Counted from the stretch's first letter, positions 53,899-63,344 are shown. The stretch: DNA of 64,000 nt from Roseobacter sp. (GCA_015665415.1 JADFAE010000010.1:62001-126000); one strand, 5' to 3'. Translations and numbers: made by a program. Notes: generated by a model not told the origin, from the letters alone.

Positions 53899-55089
53899 AT
53901 GTCCGAGACCATTCAGAAACAAGCCGCTGAAGCCGAAGCCCAGGTCATAGCCGTGGCCGCAAACACACTTCCCGAACCGGTGGAGGCCGTGCAGCCTCTG
54001 GCCGAGGCAGCCCCGGAAGTCAGCCAGGCAATCGTGACCCGCATGGGTGAGATCGACATGGGCGACAGCAATTCGATCATTCGCTTTGGATCCGGGGCCC
54101 AGGCAGAGCTGCAGACCATCAGCCAGGCGATGCTGGCGGATGTGCGCAACAAGGATGTCGGCCCCGCCGGGGACAGTTTGCGCAGCATTGTCACCACCAT
54201 TCGCGGCTTTTCCGTTTCTGAACTGGACGTGCGCCGCAAGCCCACCTTCTGGGAGCGCCTGCTGGGACGGGCTGCGCCCTTTGCCAAGTTCACCGCCCGG
54301 TTTGAGACCATTCAGGGCCAGATCGACAAGATCACCGATAGTCTTTTGGGCCATGAACACACCCTGCTGAAAGACATCAAATCGCTGGATCTGCTCTACG
54401 AGAAGACGCTGAACTTCTATGATGAGCTGGCGCTGTATATTGCAGCAGGCGAGGCCAAGCTGGCGGATCTCGACGCCAAGGACATCCCCGCACTTGAGGC
54501 CGCGGTTGCCGCCGCGCCTGAAGACGAACAAGTGATCCGCGCCCAGGAGCTGCGGGATCTGCGCGCCGCGCGCGATGATCTGGAGCGCCGGGTGCATGAT
54601 CTCAAGCTCACCCGTCAGGTCACCATGCAGTCTCTGCCCTCGATCCGGCTGGTGCAGGAAAACGACAAGAGCCTGGTCACCAAGATCAACTCGACCCTGG
54701 TCAATACCGTGCCGCTTTGGGAGACCCAGCTGGCCCAGGCGGTGACCATTCAGCGCTCCTCCGAGGCCGCCGCTGCCGTGCGCGATGCCAATGACCTGAC
54801 CAACGATCTGCTGACCTCCAACGCCGCCAACCTGCGCCAAAGCAACAAGGTGATCCGTGAAGAAATGGAGCGCGGTGTCTTTGACATCGAGGCGGTGAAA
54901 CAGGCCAATGCCGATCTGGTGGGTACGATTCAGGAAAGCCTGCAAATCGCCGACGAAGGCAAGGCCCGCCGCGCCGCAGCCGAAGAAGAGCTGAAAAAGA
55001 TGGAAGGCGAGCTGCGCGATACCCTTGCCGCCGCCAAGGCCCGGGGCGACGGGATTGGCGACACCGCCGGCACCGCAGTTCCCGGCTAA
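53899..55089 (+). CDS. telA: TelA family toxic anion resistance protein
   Basis: A 396-residue soluble, mostly helical protein matching the TelA/KlaA family over its whole length: FWERLLGRAAPF near residue 115, the DKITDSLLGHEHTLLKDIKSLD block, and the QSLPSIRLVQENDKSLVTKINSTLVNTVPLWETQ core. Members are linked to tellurite and other envelope stress, with unknown mechanism. The C-terminal third is predicted coiled coil. It is flanked by the XpaC-like gene and the DUF2927 gene, three bases downstream. Confidence 0.92.
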   Translation: MSETIQKQAAEAEAQVIAVAANTLPEPVEAVQPLAEAAPEVSQAIVTRMGEIDMGDSNSIIRFGSGAQAELQTISQAMLADVRNKDVGPAGDSLRSIVTTIRGFSVSELDVRRKPTFWERLLGRAAPFAKFTARFETIQGQIDKITDSLLGHEHTLLKDIKSLDLLYEKTLNFYDELALYIAAGEAKLADLDAKDIPALEAAVAAAPEDEQVIRAQELRDLRAARDDLERRVHDLKLTRQVTMQSLPSIRLVQENDKSLVTKINSTLVNTVPLWETQLAQAVTIQRSSEAAAAVRDANDLTNDLLTSNAANLRQSNKVIREEMERGVFDIEAVKQANADLVGTIQESLQIADEGKARRAAAEEELKKMEGELRDTLAAAKARGDGIGDTAGTAVPG

Positions 55090-55092
55090 GGG

Positions 55093-56046
55093 ATGCGGGT
55101 TGGGCAGAGTATCAGCCGGACCGCTAGGTCTCTATTGGCGGCAGGCCTGGGCCTTGCCGCCCTTACCGCCTGTGCGCCCAACACCCCGCGCATCTCGCTG
55201 GTGCCCGAGGCGCGCCCGGCGGTCTTGCCTGCCGCCCTGCAAGCGCCCTCTGCGGAAAGCGCAGAGCTGCGCAACTATTACCGGGTGCTGCAACAGGACC
55301 TGTTGACCCGCGGGCTGTTGCGCACCGATGGCGGCGGACCCGAAACGCCTTTTGACGCGGAAGATCTGGCAAAGAACTTTGAAGAGATTGCCTTTTTTAA
55401 CGAATATGCCGGGCGCGCAGGCAGTGAGCGGACCGGCGGTCTGAGCCGTTGGTCCGGCGCGGTGCGGCTGGTGGCTGATTTTGGCCCCTCGGTTCCCGAA
55501 GGGCAGCGGCAGCGCGACGCCGCAGTGCTGAACAGTTACGCGGCCCGCCTGGGACGGATCACCGGTCATCCGGTCTCAACTGCTGCAAAGCGGGGCAATT
55601 TTCACGTGATCTTTGCCAGTGCCGATGATCGCGCCTATGTGGCGGAAAAAGTACGGGCGCTCTTGCCCAACCTGAGCGATAGCGATTTGCAGCTGTTCAT
55701 CAACCCGCCCCGCACCCATTATTGTTTTGTCTTGGCCGGAGGCCCGCAGGAGGCGCCCTTTGACTATATCCAGGGGGTGGCGCTGATCCGGGCCGAACAT
55801 CCTGATCTGGTGCGCGACAGCTGCATCCACGAAGAAGTCTCGCAGGGGCTGGGGCTGTTGAACGACAGCCCCCGCGCACGGCCTTCGATTTTCAACGATG
55901 ATGACGAATTTGCCTTTTTGACCAGCCATGACGAAAAGCTGCTGAAAATGCTGTATGATCCAAGACTGCGCACCGGCATGAGCGCCGATGAGGCCCGGCC
56001 TGTCCTGCGCATACTGGCCCGGGAAGCCATGGGGCAACCGCTTTAG
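55093..56046 (+). CDS. DUF2927 lipoprotein
   Basis: A 317-residue lipoprotein: a signal with lipobox LTAC at residues 24-27, then a DUF2927 domain whose marker is SCIHEEVSQGLGLLNDSPRARPSIFNDDDEFAFLT. The HEEVSQGLG stretch resembles a metalloprotease zinc-helix but lacks a proven ligand set. The family is almost confined to Alphaproteobacteria and uncharacterised. It begins three bases after the telA stop, so it belongs to the same transcript and puts a periplasmic partner into the system. Confidence 0.87.
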   Translation: MRVGQSISRTARSLLAAGLGLAALTACAPNTPRISLVPEARPAVLPAALQAPSAESAELRNYYRVLQQDLLTRGLLRTDGGGPETPFDAEDLAKNFEEIAFFNEYAGRAGSERTGGLSRWSGAVRLVADFGPSVPEGQRQRDAAVLNSYAARLGRITGHPVSTAAKRGNFHVIFASADDRAYVAEKVRALLPNLSDSDLQLFINPPRTHYCFVLAGGPQEAPFDYIQGVALIRAEHPDLVRDSCIHEEVSQGLGLLNDSPRARPSIFNDDDEFAFLTSHDEKLLKMLYDPRLRTGMSADEARPVLRILAREAMGQPL

Positions 56047-56103
56047 GCCTCTGTGAGGCGCATTTAGACCAAAGAATACGATCCAAGGAAGAGGACCGCA
56101 GAT

Positions 56104-57288
56104 ATGGGAATTTTCGACTTTCTCAAAGGCGAATTCATCGATGTCATCCATTGGACGGATGACAGCCGCGACACCATGGTCTGGCGGTTCCAGCGCGAGG
56201 GCCATGAGATCAAATATGGTGCCAAGCTGACCGTGCGCGAAGGCCAGGCAGCGGTCTTTGTACATGAGGGCCAGCTGGCGGATGTCTTCACCCCCGGGCT
56301 CTATATGCTTGAGACCAACAATATGCCGGTGATGACCACACTGCAGCACTGGGACCACGGGTTCCAGTCGCCCTTCAAGAGTGAAATCTACTACGTCAAC
56401 ACCACCCGCTTTAACAATCTGAAGTGGGGGACGAAGAATCCGATCATCTGTCGGGATCCGGAATTTGGTCCGGTGCGACTGCGCGCCTTTGGCAGCTATT
56501 CGGTGCGGGTGGCGGATGCGGCACGCTTTCTGACTGAGATCGTTGGCACCGATGGTGAATTCACCATGGATGAGATCTCTTTTCAGATCCGCAATATCAT
56601 CGTGCAGGAGTTTTCCCGCGCGGTGGCCGGATCGGGCATTCCGGTGCTGGACATGGCCGCCAATACGGCGGATCTGGGCAAGCTGGTGGCAGCCGAGATC
56701 GCGCCAACTCTGGCCGAATATGGCCTGATGATCCCGGAGTTGTATATCGAGAATATTTCCCTGCCTCCCGCGGTAGAGCAGGCCATGGACAAACGCACCC
56801 AGATGGGCATCGTTGGCGATCTGGGCCGCTATACCCAATTTGCCGCCGCCGAAGCCATGGAAGCGGCGGCCAAAACTCCCAACAGCGGCATGGGCGCGGG
56901 TCTTGGCATGGGGATGGGCATGGCCATGGCCCAACAGATGGGTGCCGCCCTGCAGCCACAGGCAGCGGGGCAACAGGCTGGTCCCTGGGGTGCCCGCCCC
57001 GCGCCCGCTGCCCCCGCAGGTGCCGCGCCTGCCGCAGCGCCGCAGGTGGCCCCCGTCGCCCCACCTCCGCCACCGGTGGAACATGTCTGGCACACTGCAG
57101 AAAACGGGCAGACCAGCGGGCCTTTCTCCAAGGCGCGTTTGGGGCGTATGGCGCAGGAGGGCAGCCTCAGCCGTGACACCCATGTCTGGACACCGGGACA
57201 GGACGGTTGGATGCGCGCGGGCGACGTGGCAGAGCTGGCCCAGCTTTTCACCATCCTGCCGCCGCCTCCGCCACCGTCTGCTCCGTAA
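56104..57288 (+). CDS. SPFH-domain protein with C-terminal GYF-like (DUF4339) domain
   Basis: A 394-residue protein. Residues about 1-260 are an SPFH domain of the YdjI/virion-core-like type (MGIFDFLKGEFIDVIHW at the start, later PELYIENISLPPAVEQAM). A glycine/methionine-rich stretch (about 260-285) and a Pro/Ala linker (about 295-330) lead to a DUF4339 domain (WHTAENGQTSGPFSKARLGRMAQEG), which binds Pro-rich or Gly-rich motifs in other systems. Expected to oligomerise at the inner membrane. Bacillus YdjI, a relative, helps recruit PspA to stressed membrane. Confidence 0.87.
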   Translation: MGIFDFLKGEFIDVIHWTDDSRDTMVWRFQREGHEIKYGAKLTVREGQAAVFVHEGQLADVFTPGLYMLETNNMPVMTTLQHWDHGFQSPFKSEIYYVNTTRFNNLKWGTKNPIICRDPEFGPVRLRAFGSYSVRVADAARFLTEIVGTDGEFTMDEISFQIRNIIVQEFSRAVAGSGIPVLDMAANTADLGKLVAAEIAPTLAEYGLMIPELYIENISLPPAVEQAMDKRTQMGIVGDLGRYTQFAAAEAMEAAAKTPNSGMGAGLGMGMGMAMAQQMGAALQPQAAGQQAGPWGARPAPAAPAGAAPAAAPQVAPVAPPPPPVEHVWHTAENGQTSGPFSKARLGRMAQEGSLSRDTHVWTPGQDGWMRAGDVAELAQLFTILPPPPPPSAP

Positions 57289-57430
57289 TCGCTGGCGGGG
57301 GGCGACCGCCTGGACCGTCCAAGCCAGCGTCACCTAGGGTCCGCCTCAGGCCCGGTCCGCCCCCAGCCCGCTCACCCCCAGCCGCTTTGGCCTTTGCCAG
57401 GCACAGATCCCCATCAAACGGACTGCTGTT

Positions 57431-58564
57431 GTGACCCAGACACCTCCCCTGCCCCCTGCCGCCGCTGCCGCCCCCGTCTCCGCACAGGACGGCACCCGCT
57501 TTCCCTGTGAGCAATGCGGCGCAGATTACCGGTTTGACCCCAAAAACGGCAGTCTGACCTGCGCCCATTGCGGCCACATCCAATCGGTGCGGGAGAGGCC
57601 CGACCACGGTGGTGGCTTGCGAGAGCTGGATTTTCGCGCCGCCCTGGCGGAAAAGCTGCCAGAGGCAGAAATGGAGGTCACCCGGGTTTCAACCTGCCCC
57701 AATTGCGCGGCGCAGGTAGAGTTTCTGGACCAGATCCACGCCAAGGAATGTCCCTTTTGTGCAACCCCGGTGGTGGTGGATACCGGTGAGAACCGCCATA
57801 TCAAACCCAAAGGTGTGCTGCCTTTTGTACTGGAAGAAAGCGCCGCCCAAGCCTCCATGAGTGACTGGCTGGGCTCCTTGTGGTTTGCCCCAAACGGGTT
57901 GCAGGCCTATGCGCGCAAGGGCCGCCGGATGGAGGGAATTTATGTCCCGTATTGGACGTACGACGCGGACAGCAAAAGCCGCTATTCCGGCGCCCGCGGC
58001 ACCATATATTACGTGACCCAAACCGTGACCGTTGACGGCAAGCAGGAGACCCGGCAAGTGGCCAAGACCCGCTGGACCCCGGTTTCGGGCCGGGTGCAGC
58101 GCTTTTTTGACGATGTGCTGGTGCTGGCCTCCAAAAGCCTGCCCAAACGCTATACCGATGCGCTGGAGCCCTGGGACCTGTCGGATCTGGCCCCCTATCA
58201 GCCGCAGTTCCTGGCCGGTTTTCGCGCAGAGGCCTATGCGGTCGATCTGGAGGAGGGGTTTCATCAGGCCCGCGCCCACATGGACAGGGTGATCGAACGC
58301 GACGTGCGGTTTGATATCGGCGGCGACCGCCAGCGGATATCCGGTATCGATACCCAATTGTCAGAGGTCACTTTCAAACATGTACTGCTACCGGTCTGGA
58401 TGGCCGCCTACAAATATCGCGGCAACACCTATCGCTTTGTAGTCAACGGCCAGACCGGGCGGGTTCAGGGCGAACGGCCCTACTCTGCCTGGAAAATCGC
58501 GGCGGCCGTGGGTCTGGGTCTCGCGCTTTTGGCGGGTGCCGCCTATATCGGCGCCCAGCAATAA
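57431..58564 (+). CDS. Double zinc-ribbon protein with C-terminal membrane helix (YdjG-like)
   Basis: A 377-residue protein starting with GTG. Two zinc ribbons occur: CEQCGADY/CAHCGH (about residues 26-48) and CPNCAAQ/CPFCATP (about 89-112). The middle is a soluble domain with GIYVPYWTYDADSKSRYSG, typical of the family mislabelled as a PriA-like helicase. A single helix closes the protein (about 357-374). There is no helicase motif. The pattern of SPFH next to this zinc-ribbon protein is that of Bacillus ydjG and ydjI. No strong ribosome-binding site is visible before the GTG. Confidence 0.82.
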   Translation: MTQTPPLPPAAAAAPVSAQDGTRFPCEQCGADYRFDPKNGSLTCAHCGHIQSVRERPDHGGGLRELDFRAALAEKLPEAEMEVTRVSTCPNCAAQVEFLDQIHAKECPFCATPVVVDTGENRHIKPKGVLPFVLEESAAQASMSDWLGSLWFAPNGLQAYARKGRRMEGIYVPYWTYDADSKSRYSGARGTIYYVTQTVTVDGKQETRQVAKTRWTPVSGRVQRFFDDVLVLASKSLPKRYTDALEPWDLSDLAPYQPQFLAGFRAEAYAVDLEEGFHQARAHMDRVIERDVRFDIGGDRQRISGIDTQLSEVTFKHVLLPVWMAAYKYRGNTYRFVVNGQTGRVQGERPYSAWKIAAAVGLGLALLAGAAYIGAQQ

Positions 58565-58593
58565 GGGCTAGACGCCGAGAAACAGGGCCATGT

Positions 58594-58623
58594 CACAACC
58601 GGATCAGTCACAACCGGATCAGT
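58594..58623. repeat. Tandem 15-bp repeat across the hsp20 stop codon
   Basis: CACAACCGGATCAGT occurs twice in tandem and overlaps the end of the Hsp20 gene on the minus strand. Each copy supplies an in-frame TGA. Confidence 0.9.
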
Positions 58624-59038
58624 CTGTGCCAATTTCGATCCGGCGCGCGCTTTCCGGTGTGTCCGGGGCTTTCTTGGGCACTGATATATGCAACACCCCC
58701 TCGACCATTCTGGCGCTGGCGCTCTGGCCATCGGCATTCTCTGGCAAACGGAAGGATCTGCGAAACGCGCCATATTGGCGTTCGCTGAAATACCAGGTGT
58801 CGCCTTTCTTTTCGGATTGGGTCCGTTTTTCACCCCGGACCGTCAGCACATCTGCATCAACAGTCAGCTCCACATCCTCTTGAACCACGCCCGGCAGCTC
58901 CATTGCAATATCATAGGTCTCCTTGCCGCTGGAGGCCTCTGCAGCCGGGTTCAACCAATCGGCCATACGGCTTCCAAAGCTGCGAAAGGGATCATAGAGC
59001 GATGGCCAGAAACCACCGGTTTCGGATTTTTCTACCAT
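58619..59038 (-). CDS. Small heat-shock protein, Hsp20/alpha-crystallin family
   Basis: A 139-residue Hsp20. The N-terminal arm (residues 1-35) has the WPSLYDPFRSF pattern, and the alpha-crystallin domain (about 40-125) contains DIAMELPGVVQEDVELTVD and the FRLPENAD stretch. It lacks a conspicuous C-terminal IxI extension, with ISVPKKAP instead. A holdase for unfolded proteins under heat or envelope stress. The start at 59038 has AGGAGAT upstream. It converges on the zinc-ribbon gene of the telA module. Confidence 0.9.
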   Translation of the reverse strand: MVEKSETGGFWPSLYDPFRSFGSRMADWLNPAAEASSGKETYDIAMELPGVVQEDVELTVDADVLTVRGEKRTQSEKKGDTWYFSERQYGAFRRSFRLPENADGQSASARMVEGVLHISVPKKAPDTPESARRIEIGTD

Positions 59039-59177
59039 TTTCCATCTCCTTGTAGAGTGGCTGCAGTCTAGCATCTGCAGCCACCATCGGCCTTGATCCC
59101 GGTCAAATCCCCCATGTCCCCCCTTGCGGTGACCGACGCCAAACGCCACTGTGCCGCGCATCGAGCCAGGAGCCATC

Positions 59178-59852
59178 ATGACCACCGACCTTTCCTCCCT
59201 TCAGGACTTGTTTTCTGCCCGCCACAGTTGCCGCGCCTTTTTGGCAGACGAGGTGCCGCGCGCCCTGATAGAAGACATCCTGACCTGCGCCCAAAAGGTT
59301 CCCTCTTGGTGCAATGCCCAACCCTGGAAGCTGACCATCACCAGCGGTGAAGAAACCGAGCAGTTGCGCAAAGCCCTGTTGGCAGAGGTGCAGACCGCCA
59401 GCCACGCCCCCGACCTGGCCTTTCCCGAGGCCTATAAAAACGAATATCAGGTCCGGCGGCGTAAATGCGGTTGGGCGCTTTATCAGGCGGTTGGCGTGGC
59501 CAAGGGCGACCGCGCGGCCTCAGCCCGGCAGATGATGGAGAACTTCTCGCTTTTTGGCGCGCCCCATTGCGCGGTGCTCTCTTCTCCGGTCGAGCTGGGC
59601 GGCTATGGCGCAATGGATTGTGGTGGTTTTGTGAGTGCCTTCACCCTGGCGGCCCAGGCTGCGGGCGTGGCGACAATTCCGCAGGCGGCTGTGGCCTCAT
59701 ACGCCCCCTTGTTGCATGATCTTCTGGACATTCCCAAAGACCGGCAAATCCTATGCGCGATTTCCTTTGGCTATGGCGATCCGGATCACCCGGCCAATCA
59801 GTTTCGCACCGAACGTGCGCCGCTGTCGGAGTTCACCAACTGGCGCGGCTAG
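59178..59852 (+). CDS. Nitroreductase-family protein
   Basis: A 224-residue FMN oxidoreductase: RHSCRAFLADEVP (residues 15-27) is the FMN-phosphate site, VPSWCNAQPWKL (41-52) the flavin motif, and FGYGDPDHPANQFRTER the C-terminal part. NfnB-like relatives reduce nitroaromatics and quinones. Start 59178 follows AGGAG. Divergent from the Hsp20 gene; dtd follows on the same strand. Substrate unknown. Confidence 0.87.
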   Translation: MTTDLSSLQDLFSARHSCRAFLADEVPRALIEDILTCAQKVPSWCNAQPWKLTITSGEETEQLRKALLAEVQTASHAPDLAFPEAYKNEYQVRRRKCGWALYQAVGVAKGDRAASARQMMENFSLFGAPHCAVLSSPVELGGYGAMDCGGFVSAFTLAAQAAGVATIPQAAVASYAPLLHDLLDIPKDRQILCAISFGYGDPDHPANQFRTERAPLSEFTNWRG

Positions 59853-59924
59853 GGGTGGCCTGGGTACGCTCTGCGGATCTTCAAATTTTCCAGCCTCAAA
59901 CTTTCCAGCCTATAGGTATGTGTC

Positions 59925-60371
59925 ATGCGTGCGATCATTCAAAGAGTCTCCGAAGCCTCGGTAACCGTGGACCAAGAACGGATCGCGGAGATCGGGCCAG
60001 GATTGCTGGTGCTGATCTGCGCCATGCAGGGGGATGACCAGGCCCAGGCAGATTACCTGGTCAAAAAGATCTCCAAGCTGCGCATCTTCAACGATGAGGC
60101 AGGCAAGATGAACCGCTCAGTTGGTGATATCGGCGGCTCTGTTCTTGTGGTCAGTCAGTTCACCCTTGCGGCTGAAACCCATCGCGGCAATCGCCCCGGG
60201 TTCTCCACCGCGGCACCCCCATCCGAGGGGGCAGCGCTTTATGGGTATTTTGCCGAACAACTGGCTGCCACCGGACTGCCGGTACAGCGCGGATCCTTTG
60301 GGGCTGACATGAAAGTCTCACTGCTCAATGACGGGCCAGTTACCATTTGGATCGACAGCGCAGAGCGCTGA
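59925..60371 (+). CDS. dtd: D-aminoacyl-tRNA deacylase
   Basis: A 148-residue DTD that hydrolyses D-aminoacyl-tRNAs (for example D-Tyr-tRNA) to recycle tRNA and keep D-amino acids out of proteins. SQFTLAAE (77-84) holds the catalytic loop and NDGPVT (135-140) the cross-subunit proofreading motif. Full normal length. It is 72 bases after the nitroreductase on the same strand. Confidence 0.96.
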   Translation: MRAIIQRVSEASVTVDQERIAEIGPGLLVLICAMQGDDQAQADYLVKKISKLRIFNDEAGKMNRSVGDIGGSVLVVSQFTLAAETHRGNRPGFSTAAPPSEGAALYGYFAEQLAATGLPVQRGSFGADMKVSLLNDGPVTIWIDSAER

Positions 60372-60802
60372 TACCCGCAGGTCTGACCCGTTGGCCTTGC
60401 CGCCAAGAGCCCGGCGGAATCGCAGGCCGCTTTTGGATCACCGCACAAAAAAGCAGCACAAAAATGACCTGAGATTCTCTTTCAAAAAGGGAAATTCACG
60501 GCCTCACAATCGCGGAAAACGCAAAAAATTCTCCCCAAACCAAAGCCGATCGAAAAAACTTACACCCAAGAAAACAACCGACCAGATACCCGGTTTACCC
60601 CACAAATGCGGCATGGCATCTTGAGAAGGCGACACCAATCACATTTGAAAGCTTTGCAAAAGTTTCGTGACAGGGGGGGTGTCGTTTTTAAAGCTTGCGA
60701 GGTCGCGGCAAATGCGCAAATCTTGGCGCATCATACAAGAATTAGCCGCCGAGAGCGCAATACGCGCTTGCAGGCAGCAGGAACTACAACTGGGAGACAT
60801 CA
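60372..60802. other. Gap without a convincing gene before the ABC importer operon
   Basis: This 431-bp stretch is AT-richer than its surroundings and contains only short, low-quality frames. A G7 run at 60,674-60,680 is followed by TTTTT and could be the start of a weak hairpin. The leader of the substrate-binding protein gene is expected here. No promoter convinces me. Confidence 0.6.
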
Positions 60803-62386
60803 ATGAACGATCACCTTCATTATCTGGCGCGTCATGCGGCAGCCGGCAAACTGAGCCGCCGCGACTTCATGGCGAAAGCCGCCGCGCTGGGGTTCACCGC
60901 TGCAGCTGCAGGCACCCTGCTGACATCCGAAGCCCGCGCTGCAGGTCCACAAAAAGGCGGCACCATCCGCATGGGTCTGCAGGGTGGCAGCACCACCGAC
61001 AGCCTGGATCCTGCGCTGTCCACCAACCAGGTTACCCTGATGCTCATCCGCCTTTGGGGTGAACCACTGGTCGAACTGAACGATGATGGCGGCCTAGACG
61101 GCAAAGTTGCTGAAAGCTACGAAGCCTCGGCCGATGCCCGGGTCTGGACCTTCAAGATCCGCAACGGCATCACCTTCTCCAACGGCAAATCCGTCACTGC
61201 AGACGACGTTGTGAAAACAATGGAACGCCACTCGGGCGAAGACACCAAATCCGGTGCGCTTGGCATCATGCGCGGCATCCAGAAAGTATCTGCCGACGGC
61301 GACAACGTTGTCATCGAGCTGGATACCCCCAACGCCGACCTTCCCTATCTGATGGCCGACTACCACCTGGCTATCCAGCCTGGTGGCGGCATTGACGATC
61401 CTGCCGCAGGCATCGGTACCGGCCCTTATATCATCAAGTCCGCAGACATGGGTGTTCGCATCGTGGCCGAGAAGAACCCCAACTACTGGGGTGACATTGG
61501 CCATGCCGAAACCATCGAGCTGATCGTTATCAACGACAACACCGCCCGTGTTGCAGCCCTGCAGTCCGGCCAGGTTGACATGATCGACCGGGTTCCACCA
61601 CGGACCGCCAAGTTGGTTGACCGCGCGCCCAACATCACCGTGCATTCGACCTCCGGCCCCGGCCACTATGTGTTCATCATGCATTGTGACACCGCGCCCT
61701 TTAACAACAACGACGTGCGGATGGCGCTGAAATACGGCATCAACCGTCAGGAAATGGTCGACAAGGTTCTGAACGGCTATGGTTCGGTTGGCAACGACAG
61801 CCCAATCAACTCTTCCTATCCGATGTTCACTGCGGTCGAGCAGCGTGAATATGACCCGGACAAGGCGATGTTCCACCTGAAGAAGTCGGGTCACGATGGT
61901 GAAATCCTGCTGCGGACCTCGGACAATTCCTTCCCAGGTGCGCCAGATGCTTCGGCTCTGTTCCAGCAATCCTGCGAAGGTGCAGGCATCAACCTGAACG
62001 TCAAGCGTGAACCCAATGATGGGTACTGGTCCGAAGTCTGGAACAACCAGCCCTTCTGCACCAGCTACTGGGGTGGCCGTCCAACGCAGGACCAGATGTA
62101 CACCACCGCCTATCTGTCGAGTGCAGACTGGAACGACACCCGTTTCAACAACGAGCAGTTCGATCAGTTGCTGCTGGCAGCCCGTGCTGAGCTGGACACC
62201 GCCAAGCGCACCCAGATGTATGCCGACATGGGCGCTCTGCAGCGCGACAATGGCGGCTTGATCTGCCCCATGTTCAACGATTTTGTCGATGCAACGACAG
62301 ATCGTCTGGACGGCTGGGTCGAGAATGCAAAAGGCTTTGCTCTGATGAACAGCTACTCGCCCATGAAAATGTGGGTGAAGGCATAA
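60803..62386 (+). CDS. ABC transporter periplasmic substrate-binding protein, Dpp/Opp type
   Basis: A 527-residue solute-binding protein of family 5. It carries a twin-arginine signal (SRRDFMAKAAALG from residue 18, cleavage near ARA about residue 47), unusual since most Dpp/Opp proteins use the Sec route. The mature part has VWTFKIRNGITFSNGKSVTADDVV and the GTGPY motif. It captures a peptide or a related solute such as a sugar acid or opine; substrate not predictable. The first gene of an operon with two permeases. Confidence 0.92.
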   Translation: MNDHLHYLARHAAAGKLSRRDFMAKAAALGFTAAAAGTLLTSEARAAGPQKGGTIRMGLQGGSTTDSLDPALSTNQVTLMLIRLWGEPLVELNDDGGLDGKVAESYEASADARVWTFKIRNGITFSNGKSVTADDVVKTMERHSGEDTKSGALGIMRGIQKVSADGDNVVIELDTPNADLPYLMADYHLAIQPGGGIDDPAAGIGTGPYIIKSADMGVRIVAEKNPNYWGDIGHAETIELIVINDNTARVAALQSGQVDMIDRVPPRTAKLVDRAPNITVHSTSGPGHYVFIMHCDTAPFNNNDVRMALKYGINRQEMVDKVLNGYGSVGNDSPINSSYPMFTAVEQREYDPDKAMFHLKKSGHDGEILLRTSDNSFPGAPDASALFQQSCEGAGINLNVKREPNDGYWSEVWNNQPFCTSYWGGRPTQDQMYTTAYLSSADWNDTRFNNEQFDQLLLAARAELDTAKRTQMYADMGALQRDNGGLICPMFNDFVDATTDRLDGWVENAKGFALMNSYSPMKMWVKA

Positions 62387-62387
62387 G

Positions 62388-63344
62388 ATGCCGCTCATTA
62401 TCAAACTGTTGGCCCAGCGCATTGCGCTGGGCCTCATCCTGCTGCTCTTCGTCTCTGGCTTGATTTTTGCCGGAACGATGATCCTGCCGGGTGATGTCGC
62501 GCAGTCGATCCTGGGCCAATCGGCCACCCCGGAAGCGCTGGCAAATCTGCGCGCTGAACTGGGGCTGAATGATCCTCCGCTGCAGCGCTATATTCAATGG
62601 CTCGGCGGTGCGATGACCGGCGATCTGGGCACCGCTCTGACCAGCGGCGCGGACATCACTGAAAGTATTGGCAAACGCCTCTCCAACACCCTGTTCCTGG
62701 CCTTCTGGGCTGCGATCATCGCAGTGCCTCTGGCGATCTTCCTCGGCCTGTTGGCGGTCCGTTTCAAGGACCGTTGGCCCGATAAAATGATCTCGGCCGT
62801 CACACTGGCTTCGATCTCCATTCCGGAATTCCTCATCGGCTATGTGCTGATGTATCTCATCGCCGTAAAGCTGCGCTGGTTCCCATCTGTTGCCATGATC
62901 AATGACGGCATGTCCTTGGGAGAAAAGCTGGGGGCGATTGCCCTGCCGGTGACAGTGCTGACCCTTGTTGTTCTGGCGCATATGATGCGGATGACCCGCG
63001 CGGCGATCCTCAACGTGATGCAATCGGCCTATATCGAGACCGCCGAACTGAAAGGCCTCAATGGTTTTCAGGTGATCTTCCGCCACGCTTTCCCCAACGC
63101 GATCGCCCCGATTGTCAATGTTGTGATGCTGAACCTGGCCTATCTGGTGGTTGGCGTCGTGGTGATCGAAGTTGTCTTTGTCTACCCTGGCATGGGGCAA
63201 TATCTGGTCGACCATGTGTCGAAACGTGACGTCCCTGTGGTGCAGGCCTGTGGTCTGATCTTTGCCGCCGTCTATATCGGTCTCAACATGACGGCTGATA
63301 TCGTCGCCATCCTGTCGAACCCACGTCTGAGGCATCCGAAATGA
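62388..63344 (+). CDS. ABC transporter permease, DppB type
   Basis: A 318-residue inner-membrane permease with six helices. The EAA-type loop reads MQSAYIETAELKGL and FRHAFPNAIAPIVN, and the VVVIEVVFVYPGMGQYL stretch is typical of DppB/OppB. It begins two bases after the binding-protein stop and overlaps the next permease by four bases (ATGA). Forms the translocation pore with the DppC-type partner. Confidence 0.95.
   Translation: MPLIIKLLAQRIALGLILLLFVSGLIFAGTMILPGDVAQSILGQSATPEALANLRAELGLNDPPLQRYIQWLGGAMTGDLGTALTSGADITESIGKRLSNTLFLAFWAAIIAVPLAIFLGLLAVRFKDRWPDKMISAVTLASISIPEFLIGYVLMYLIAVKLRWFPSVAMINDGMSLGEKLGAIALPVTVLTLVVLAHMMRMTRAAILNVMQSAYIETAELKGLNGFQVIFRHAFPNAIAPIVNVVMLNLAYLVVGVVVIEVVFVYPGMGQYLVDHVSKRDVPVVQACGLIFAAVYIGLNMTADIVAILSNPRLRHPK

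Noticed and set aside
53875-54945. 356-codon minus-strand frame opposite telA
   Set aside because: Antisense shadow; no recognisable domain.
55576-57333. 585-codon minus-strand frame opposite the DUF2927 and SPFH genes
   Set aside because: Antisense shadow with His/Arg-rich unconserved translation; the plus-strand genes have clear domains.
60606-60806. 66-codon plus-strand frame before the ABC importer
   Set aside because: Overlaps the start of the binding-protein gene and has a composition unlike coding sequence here.
61094-62527. 477-codon minus-strand frame opposite the substrate-binding protein
   Set aside because: Antisense of a high-GC gene; no domain and the sense gene is certain.
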